A stretch of 64,000 bases of DNA from Acidobacteriota bacterium (GTDB lineage Bacteria; Acidobacteriota; UBA6911; RPQK01; DATIPO01). Both the position numbers and the translations under genes were made by a program. The stretch spans positions 28,128 through 92,127 of the forward strand of contig DATIPQ010000077.1 of NCBI GenBank assembly GCA_035471785.1. Reading direction: 5' to 3'. Below, piece after piece: positions 58,027 to 64,000 of this stretch. The notes under the pieces are model-generated. The model had not been told where the DNA came from. It saw only the letters and a list, made by a program, of their open reading frames with translations, and ran no database searches. The stretch's first letter is position 1, and the number at the start of each line of letters is the position of its first letter.

Positions 58027-58944
58027 TTATTTCTTGAAGAGGTTGCGCAGCACGAAAAGGACATTGGCCGGCCGTTCGGCCAGGCGGCGAATGAAATAGG
58101 GAGCCCACTGCGTTCCGAAAGGAACGTAAACGCGCATCCGGTAGCCCTGATTCTTGATTTCTTCCTGGTACTCGGAACGCGTGCCGTAAAGCATCTGGAA
58201 TTCGTATCGGGAGGAATCCACGCCATCGCGCTCGATCAGCTCCTGGGCCCGGTTGATCATCTTTTCGTCGTGGGTGGCGATGGCCGAATAGCAGGGCGAG
58301 GCCAGCATGATCTCCATCAGCTTGACGAAGTTGTCGTCGACTTGCGACTTCTTGGGGAAGGCCAGCTCCGGCGGCTCCTTGTAGGCCCCCTTGCAGAGCC
58401 GGATGTTGCAGCCCAGCGAGGCCAGGCGCCGCACGTCCTCTTCGCTGCGCCGCAAATAGGACTGAATGACGATGCCCACGGTGGCGGGTCCGTAGATCTC
58501 GAGGTGCTCGACGAACAGTTCGACGGTATCGGCGGTGTAGTCCGACCCCTCCATGTCGATGCGCACGAAGTTGCCGCACTCGCGGGCGGCGTCGAGGATC
58601 TTCTTCAGGTTGCGGGCGGCCACCTGGCGTCCGATGTCGAGTCCCAGTTGAGTCAGCTTGATGGAGATGTTGCAGTCCACTCCCCGCTCTTGGATCACAT
58701 GCAGCAGATTGACGTAGGACTGGGTGGCCGTTCGGGCCGTTTCTTCGTCCTCCACGCCTTCGCCCAACAGGTCGAGCGAGCACTTGATTCCTTTGCTGTT
58801 GAGACCTTCCACCACGGGTATGGCCTCCTGCAGGGATTCTCCGGCTACGAAGCGCCGGGCGAAGCCGGTCTTCATGCCCTGTCGTGACAAGAATCCGACC
58901 AAGGCGGGGGAATCGGCGATTCTGAGCATCAGGTTTCGCAGCAT
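58027..58944 (-). CDS. proline dehydrogenase (monofunctional PRODH)
   Basis: A 305-residue FAD-dependent TIM barrel. Segments match the PRODH core: GIKCSLDLLGEGVEDEETA, DCNISIKLTQLGLDIG, VRIDMEGSDYTADTVELF, VGIVIQSYLRRSEEDVRRL, NIRLCKGAYKEPPELAFP, YSAIATHDEKMI, YEFQMLYGTRSEYQ and RVYVPFGTQWAPYFIRRLAE. It oxidises proline to pyrroline-5-carboxylate and passes electrons to quinone. No pyrroline-5-carboxylate dehydrogenase is adjacent; a PutP-like symporter lies nearby. It follows the M20 peptidase by 19 bases. Confidence 0.93.
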   Translation of the reverse strand: MLRNLMLRIADSPALVGFLSRQGMKTGFARRFVAGESLQEAIPVVEGLNSKGIKCSLDLLGEGVEDEETARTATQSYVNLLHVIQERGVDCNISIKLTQLGLDIGRQVAARNLKKILDAARECGNFVRIDMEGSDYTADTVELFVEHLEIYGPATVGIVIQSYLRRSEEDVRRLASLGCNIRLCKGAYKEPPELAFPKKSQVDDNFVKLMEIMLASPCYSAIATHDEKMINRAQELIERDGVDSSRYEFQMLYGTRSEYQEEIKNQGYRMRVYVPFGTQWAPYFIRRLAERPANVLFVLRNLFKK

Positions 58945-58963
58945 ATTTCAGGTCTCGGCGGCA

Positions 58964-59983
58964 TCAGTCTATAGGCTGGGAACGCCGTTTCAAAGCTTGC
59001 ACCAAAGCGACCAGTCCGTCGACTCCGCGCAGCAGCTCTTTCTTGTTCAGCTTCTCTTGCGCGGTGTGGGCGTCGAAGATCGATCCTGGTCCATAGAGCA
59101 AGGGGGCGGCGATCTTTTTCAGGTATGGGATATCGGTTCCAAATCCCACGCTCTTGACGGGAAATCCTTCCTCCAGGTGCATGTGCTGCGGGTCGCTTTG
59201 GGTGAAGACCTCCACCTCCAGGGGAGAGGTCAAACGGTCAATCCGGCTCAGATAGCGGCGGCAAGGCACGACGCAACGGAAGAACACCTCGGCCTGGGCC
59301 TGGTCGGGGATGACGTTGGGGGCCATTCCTCCCCTGAGAACTCCGATATTAAGGTGAGAGGGTCCCAGCAGGGGATGAGTGGGCCATTCGGCCTGGCGCA
59401 GACGCTGCAGGACGTCGAGCAGCGTTTCAACGGCCGATATTCCCCGTTCCGGATATCCCGAGTGGGCCGTCTTTCCCCGTGCCGTCAAGCGTAAGCCCAG
59501 TGCGCCTTTGTGGGCTGAGACCAGGTGGTTGTCAGTCGGTTCGCCGTTGATGATCCAGGAGCAGGAGAGCCCGCTTTGAGCAGCCAGACGGGCGCCGGCG
59601 CTGTCGGTTTCTTCGCCCACCAGAAAGAGCAGGCCGACGTCGCGGTGCCCCTCCGCCACGAGGCGGCGAGCAGCGCAGATCATGGCCGCGATCTGCCCCT
59701 TGGCATCGCAGCTTCCCCGCCCCTTGACGTCCTCGTCGTCCTCGTCGGAGGCGATAAAGGGCGGCACGGTGTCCATGTGAGTGGAGAAAAGGACGTCTGG
59801 ATCGTCGCCGAGCGCCAGCAGATTGAAGCGCTGAGAGTCGAGCATCTGGCGCGAGCAGTTCCAGCCCTCTTCCTTCAGCCCCTCCATGAGCCATTCTGCA
59901 AGTTCTTTTTCCTTGCCTGTGAGGGAGGGGATGTCGACGAGTTGGCGGGTCAGCGCAACCGGATCCTGCTTGAGCCTTCCCAT
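58964..59983 (-). CDS. M20-family metallopeptidase (ArgE/DapE/ACY1-like)
   Basis: A 339-residue di-zinc amidohydrolase. It has FSTHMDTVPPF (His and catalytic Asp), GRGSCDAKGQIAAMICAARRL (bridging Asp), LVGEETDSAGAR (catalytic Glu pair), the dimerisation lid (LRLTARGKTAHSGYPERG) and the final His ligand in SIFDAHTAQEKLNKKEL. Family members cleave N-acyl amino acids or small peptides; the substrate is unknown. Its start is three bases after the queF stop, and PRODH follows, so a co-transcribed amino-acid-related set is plausible. Confidence 0.92.
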   Translation of the reverse strand: MGRLKQDPVALTRQLVDIPSLTGKEKELAEWLMEGLKEEGWNCSRQMLDSQRFNLLALGDDPDVLFSTHMDTVPPFIASDEDDEDVKGRGSCDAKGQIAAMICAARRLVAEGHRDVGLLFLVGEETDSAGARLAAQSGLSCSWIINGEPTDNHLVSAHKGALGLRLTARGKTAHSGYPERGISAVETLLDVLQRLRQAEWPTHPLLGPSHLNIGVLRGGMAPNVIPDQAQAEVFFRCVVPCRRYLSRIDRLTSPLEVEVFTQSDPQHMHLEEGFPVKSVGFGTDIPYLKKIAAPLLYGPGSIFDAHTAQEKLNKKELLRGVDGLVALVQALKRRSQPID

Positions 59984-59986
59984 GTT

Positions 59987-60346
59987 TCAGTCCTGTACCG
60001 GCGGAACATCCTGAGGATGGCGCGCCCGCACCACGGTCTTGATTCCGCCCCGCACGTTGAAATCACCCTCCACCAGCATGCGCCGGGGAGCGCAAGCCTG
60101 CACCAGGTCATCCAGGATTCGATTGGTCACCTGCTCGTGGAATCCTCCTTCATCGCGGTAGGAGAAGAGATAGAGCTTGAGGGCCTTTAACTCCAGACAG
60201 AGCCGATCGGGGACGTAGCGGATGTGCAGGGTGGCGAAGTCGGGTTGTCCAGTGCGGGGACAAAGGCAGGTGAACTCCGGGCAACGGATGTCGATTTCGT
60301 AGTCGCGCTGCGGATAAGGGTTGTCGAAGGTCTCCAGCTTAGCCAT
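59987..60346 (-). CDS. queF: NADPH-dependent 7-cyano-7-deazaguanine (preQ0) reductase
   Basis: A 119-residue short (unimodular) QueF. The catalytic Cys29 is in [14 protein letters not shown], with the general acid Asp36, and the substrate-binding [20 protein letters not shown] and [11 protein letters not shown] segments follow. It reduces preQ0 to preQ1 in queuosine biosynthesis. No other queuosine gene is adjacent and no preQ1 riboswitch is seen upstream. Confidence 0.96.
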   Translation of the reverse strand: MAKLETFDNPYPQRDYEIDIRCPEFTCLCPRTGQPDFATLHIRYVPDRLCLELKALKLYLFSYRDEGGFHEQVTNRILDDLVQACAPRRMLVEGDFNVRGGIKTVVRARHPQDVPPVQD

Positions 60347-60382
60347 CTTCGGTCTTTCTCGGGAGAGGGGGACAGGGGAAGC

Positions 60383-62143
60383 TCAACGCTTCGCGCCTTC
60401 CGTCGCTACGGCCTGGGGACGCCCGGTGTAGAGGAAGCGCTTGATCTTCTTGGTCGTGGTCTTTTCAAACTCTTCCTGGCGCAGCGTGAACTTCTTGATT
60501 TTCTTGTAGTTGGCCATGTCCATGCAAATGCGCTTAATCTCGGCCGAGATGACTTGCTGGACTTTGTCGTCGTCGTAGGAAGAAGCTCCGAACTCCTGGT
60601 CGAAGCCTTCGCTGTCGGGAACCACGATGGCCTGCACCTCGACCTGAGAGGGATCCTCCTCGGGTCCTCCCCACACCAGGGATTCCAGAATGTAGGGACT
60701 CTGGTTGAGGGCCGTCTCGAGTTCCTCGGGGTAGACGTTCTTGCCGTTAGGGGTGACGATGACCGACTTCTTGCGTCCGTTGATGTAGACGAACCCGTCC
60801 TCCAAATATCCCAGATCTCCGGTGTGCAGCCAGCCGTCGATGATGGTTTCTGCCGTGGCTTCCGGGTTGCGGTAGTAGCCCTTCATGACGATGTCGCCGC
60901 GGACACAGATCTCGCCCTTCTCGATCTTGACCTCGACGCCGGGAAGCGGAATGCCGGCGGCCGCGTCGCGGAAGCAGTTGACCCGGTTGACGGCCACGAT
61001 AGGAGCGGCCTCGGTCATCCCGTAGCCCTGGATGAAGTCGATTCCCAACTCGCGGAAGCCCTTGGAAACCGCCGGATCGATGGCCGCGCCCCCCGAGATG
61101 AGCAGGCGCAGCTTTCCGCCGAAACGCTGATGCAGTTCCTTGAAGAGGCGCCGGCGAATGTTCCATCCCAGGAAACGCTCTGTGAAGGAGGCCACTTTCT
61201 TGGCGGTGCGGATCTTGCCTTCGCCCTTTTTGCGCAAGCCCTCTTCGATACGCCGGTAGATCATCTCGAAGAGCAGCGGGACGCCCAGCATGATAGTGGT
61301 CCTGGTCTCGGCCATATTCTCGGCGATGCGGCGCAGATTCTCGGCGTGGCAGACCGTCGATCCCTGATAAAGCACCATCAGGAAGCCGCCTGTGCACTCA
61401 TAGGTATGGTGGAGGGGCAGAACCGAGAGCAGCACGTCTTCTTCGCCGGCGATGGAGACGTACTCGGACGTGGCTTTGATGTCGGCGGCGATATTGCCGT
61501 GAGTGAGCATGACGCCCTTGGGATTGCCGGTGGTGCCCGAGGTGAAGATGATGGCGGCCACGTCATCCGGGCTGACCTGGGCCTGAGCAAAGGCTTGGCT
61601 GCCCTCTTCAAGCGCCTGGTAGCCGATTTCCAGGGCCTCGGGAAAGGAGAGGTCGGCGACCCCCTTTTCCTCCTCCATGGAGACCACCTTCTCGAGGGTT
61701 TCGATGTCGCCTCGAACATCCTCCAGAGCGGCGGCGAACTCGCCTCCGCAGACCAAGAGGGCGGCCTCGGCGAACTTGAGGATGTGGCGGACTTCGCGGG
61801 GCTTGAGATCTTTGTCGATGGGCAAGGCCGTCATCCCCGAAGCCACGGCGGCCAGGTAGGCGATGCACCATTCGGTGCGGTTCTCGGAGAGGATGCCGAT
61901 GCGCTCTCCGGCCTTCAATCCGCACTCGAAATAGAAGGTGGCCATGTGCTCGACCTGCTCACGAAGCTGGGCGTAGGTCGTGCTCGTCCAGACTCCCTTG
62001 GTCTTGCTCTTGAGGGCGGCCTTGTCAGGCTTGCGCTGGGCCGCCTTGAAGACGAGTTCGCGCAAGTCGTGAAGCGGATAGGAAGGCAGGAGAGGCGGAT
62101 TTTTCACGGATCGGTCCTCATAAGCGGTCAACCGTTGCGTCAC
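60383..62143 (-). CDS. AMP-forming long-chain acyl-CoA synthetase
   Basis: About 586 residues of the adenylate-forming family. It shows the P-loop motif IIFTSGTTGNPKGVMLTHGN, GYGMTEAAPIVAV, DGWLHTGDLGYLEDGFVYI and GRKKSVIVTPNGKNVYPEEL, ending with the catalytic Lys region KTTTKKIKRFLY. It activates fatty acids to acyl-CoA via acyl-AMP. I chose the GTG at 62143, which overlaps the upstream stop in a GTGA junction; a second GTG at 62107 has a good GAGGA site. It precedes queF by 36 bases. Confidence 0.93.
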   Translation of the reverse strand: MTQRLTAYEDRSVKNPPLLPSYPLHDLRELVFKAAQRKPDKAALKSKTKGVWTSTTYAQLREQVEHMATFYFECGLKAGERIGILSENRTEWCIAYLAAVASGMTALPIDKDLKPREVRHILKFAEAALLVCGGEFAAALEDVRGDIETLEKVVSMEEEKGVADLSFPEALEIGYQALEEGSQAFAQAQVSPDDVAAIIFTSGTTGNPKGVMLTHGNIAADIKATSEYVSIAGEEDVLLSVLPLHHTYECTGGFLMVLYQGSTVCHAENLRRIAENMAETRTTIMLGVPLLFEMIYRRIEEGLRKKGEGKIRTAKKVASFTERFLGWNIRRRLFKELHQRFGGKLRLLISGGAAIDPAVSKGFRELGIDFIQGYGMTEAAPIVAVNRVNCFRDAAAGIPLPGVEVKIEKGEICVRGDIVMKGYYRNPEATAETIIDGWLHTGDLGYLEDGFVYINGRKKSVIVTPNGKNVYPEELETALNQSPYILESLVWGGPEEDPSQVEVQAIVVPDSEGFDQEFGASSYDDDKVQQVISAEIKRICMDMANYKKIKKFTLRQEEFEKTTTKKIKRFLYTGRPQAVATEGAKR

Positions 62144-62742
62144 ATCTGCCCGGCGGACGGCTGGCTTCTGAATTGAAATTCGTGCACCGGCGCCATGGAA
62201 ATAATGCGGTCGCCGGTCTCCACCCCGTTGAGGCTTCCCCCAACGTGGCATTTATGGAATTCAACCACGCGGCCCCTTGCGATGCATCCCGCCAGGGGCT
62301 CGCGCCGGTCTTCGACGTATACGTGGATGGTGGCGTAGAACTTTTCTTCTGAGAGGACCTGTGAAGGCGGCTCGTCCTTGCCCTCTTGGGGGCGGACGAA
62401 GACGCGGGGCGACACGTAGTAGATGGGGAGTCCGCGGGGCTTGCCTGAGCCGCTCTCTTCCCCTCCCGGCCCGCCACTGCCCGAGGCCAGGAAGCTCCAG
62501 ACGCGGAAGCGGGTGGGGGTACAGTGGTAGACGGCCCGCGAGCGGTAGTCTTTGCCGCGGTGGCTGATGCGGCGTTCTTCGGTTATGATTTCGACCTCGC
62601 CCACATCGTCGGGAATGGGGGTTGGCGCTTCCTGAGACTTCTTGCGGGAGCGGTTGGCCCACAGGGCCACGGCGCCCCCCACAACCAGGCCTCCCAAACC
62701 CAACCATCTGTGCTTCTTGAGCCGTTCTTTCCAGTTCACCAT
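62140..62742 (-). CDS. unknown membrane-anchored protein
   Basis: A 200-residue protein with one N-terminal membrane helix (WLGLGGLVVGGAVALWANR), then a soluble domain with several beta strands (VEIITEERRISHRGKDYRSR, YYVSPRVFVRPQ, KFYATIHVYVEDRREPLAG) and a Gly/Ser-rich loop at about 87-101. I do not recognise the family. It starts seven bases before the stop of the upstream CoA-transferase-like gene and overlaps the acyl-CoA ligase start, so all three are translationally coupled. Confidence 0.68.
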   Translation of the reverse strand: MVNWKERLKKHRWLGLGGLVVGGAVALWANRSRKKSQEAPTPIPDDVGEVEIITEERRISHRGKDYRSRAVYHCTPTRFRVWSFLASGSGGPGGEESGSGKPRGLPIYYVSPRVFVRPQEGKDEPPSQVLSEEKFYATIHVYVEDRREPLAGCIARGRVVEFHKCHVGGSLNGVETGDRIISMAPVHEFQFRSQPSAGQM

Positions 62743-63230
62743 TCCATCACTCGCAAGTCGTCGGCCACGTGAAGGGAGGCGTCGACGGCGTGCCGCACGT
62801 CGTCGGAAGAGACGCCGGGAGCCACTTCGCGCAGGACGAATCCCAGCGGTTGAACCTCGATGAAAGCCAGTTCGGTGACGATTTCCTGAATGCAGGAGGG
62901 GCGGCTGACGGGCAGGCGGTTGCGGCGCACGATCTTGGCCTGACCGTTTTGATCCTTCTGGCGCATGGCGGCGATCCAGCGGCGGGCATCGACCTGGTCG
63001 AGGTTGAGGGACGGATCGGCGCTCAGGTGACCTTCGGGGCTGACTTCCCGGGCTTCCACGACGACCACGTCCAGGGCGCCGCCGGAGGCCAGTCCGTTGA
63101 GGTCCACCACCTCCACATTCTCGGGCAACATCGGCTTGAGCGATTGGGGAACGCCCTGGCCGAGTCCCACCCGGCGGGCGTCCTGCAGTTCTTTCTGAAG
63201 CCTGCTGGCGATCAGTCGTTCAGGATCCAT
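62736..63230 (-). CDS. truncated CoA-transferase subunit B-like protein
   Basis: A 164-residue protein. Its C-terminal half matches subunit B of 3-oxoacid/acetate CoA-transferases (GGALDVVVVEAREVSPEGHL, IVTELAFIEVQPLGFVL, REVAPGVSSDDVRHAVDASL). Compared with normal subunits of about 210-220 residues, it lacks roughly 45 residues after the active-site region, and the catalytic ENG motif reads LNG, so the nucleophilic Glu is missing. No subunit A gene is nearby. The start at 63230 has GGAGG upstream. It is intact as a frame and coupled to the next gene, so it may be a repurposed pseudoenzyme. Confidence 0.68.
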   Translation of the reverse strand: MDPERLIASRLQKELQDARRVGLGQGVPQSLKPMLPENVEVVDLNGLASGGALDVVVVEAREVSPEGHLSADPSLNLDQVDARRWIAAMRQKDQNGQAKIVRRNRLPVSRPSCIQEIVTELAFIEVQPLGFVLREVAPGVSSDDVRHAVDASLHVADDLRVMEW

Positions 63231-63393
63231 GCTGGTGCAGCCTCCATTGCGAACCCCGCGCCATGAGCCGGCCATCATCCCTAAGGCGGCTCGGAGCGCC
63301 GAGGGCGGAAACTCTAAATTATACGGAAAAACGGCTATTTGAGCAACGTGCGGCCGGCCTTCGGAGGAGAGGCTACGGGAGTGGAGCGGAGGC

Positions 63394-63423
63394 AAAAAAA
63401 AGGCCCCGCCTTGCGACGGGGCC
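63394..63423 (-). terminator. terminator of the rRNA operon
   Basis: On the minus strand a 7-bp GC stem, GGCCCCG (63423-63417) with CGGGGCC (63408-63402), and an eight-base loop are followed by eight T. It lies just past the 3' end of the 5S gene. Confidence 0.95.
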
Positions 63424-63434
63424 GAGTTGAAAGA

Positions 63435-63550
<116 letters not shown>

Positions 63551-63640
63551 AAATCAAATTTTCAAAGTCTTTGGAGTGGAGCAGGGCCACAGATCCCAGC
63601 GGTGTTGGCGCGGGAATCTTTTTGATCTGCAAAAAATTCC

Positions 63641-64000
<360 letters not shown>

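Noticed and set aside
60347-60382. preQ1 riboswitch before queF
   Set aside because: The gap is only 36 bases and shows no conserved preQ1 aptamer sequence.

Overview
The window is about 64 kb of GC-rich, densely packed bacterial DNA with mostly short intergenic gaps. Family content points to Acidobacteriota: a BlaI/M56 pair, many SpoIIE-type phosphatases, secreted FG-GAP, PQQ and ankyrin proteins, an S8 protease with a tryptophan-rich tandem tail, and a DUF1080 protein. This is an inference from gene families; no marker gene was compared with a database. The right edge carries the 3' end of a 23S rRNA gene and a complete 5S rRNA gene on the minus strand, so the rest of the rRNA operon lies to the right of the window.

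Layout. 1-3.7 kb: a truncated YyaL/SSP411-type thioredoxin-domain gene, then a BlaI-type repressor and an M56 membrane protease with a long coiled-coil tail. 3.8-8 kb: argS, a class III CoA-transferase and a TonB-like protein on the minus strand. 8.1-11.2 kb: an FAD oxidoreductase, a cyclase-fold protein lacking its metal ligands, and a DUF2059 protein. 11.2-18.6 kb: a tight minus-strand run of a GH13 sucrose-phosphorylase-like enzyme, an ABC exporter, a histidine kinase with a FixL-like PAS domain, an SCP2 lipid-binding protein, an R2-like ligand-binding oxidase (R2lox) and a DUF1080 protein. 18.7-24.1 kb: a novel-looking [2Fe-2S] protein, a membrane histidine kinase, and a subtilase ending in 22 copies of a six-residue repeat. 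24.1-24.9 kb is a gene-poor gap.

24.9-34 kb: an FG-GAP protein, a four-helix membrane protein, a SpoIIE phosphatase, an MsbA-like exporter, the housekeeping run yicC-gmk-rpoZ-coaBC, and a lipoprotein-type Pcm. 34.1-41.7 kb: a partner-switching signalling block with three SpoIIE phosphatases, an RsbW-like kinase and a STAS antagonist. 42-46 kb: an ankyrin-PQQ fusion, a homoserine-dehydrogenase-like enzyme and an unknown membrane protein. 46.3-49.3 kb: a CarH-like B12-dependent MerR regulator divergent from a fasciclin gene, then a Fur-ferritin fusion. The fasciclin promoter has three 11-bp-spaced repeats ending in the -35 box, and its transcript would begin with a strongly structured leader. 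49.4-56 kb: a PrnB-like protein, CtaA, a chorismate mutase-prephenate dehydratase fused to a degraded DAHP synthase domain, a zinc-protease-like protein and a sodium:solute symporter. 56-63.2 kb: a hemerythrin, an FN3-like protein, a HAD phosphatase, proline dehydrogenase, an M20 peptidase, QueF, an acyl-CoA ligase, an unknown protein and a truncated CoA-transferase subunit.

The most interesting systems are the probable oxygen-sensing-kinase/SCP2/R2lox operon, the CarH-fasciclin regulatory region with its structured leader, the Fur-ferritin fusion, and the chorismate mutase-prephenate dehydratase carrying a probable pseudoenzyme DAHP synthase domain.
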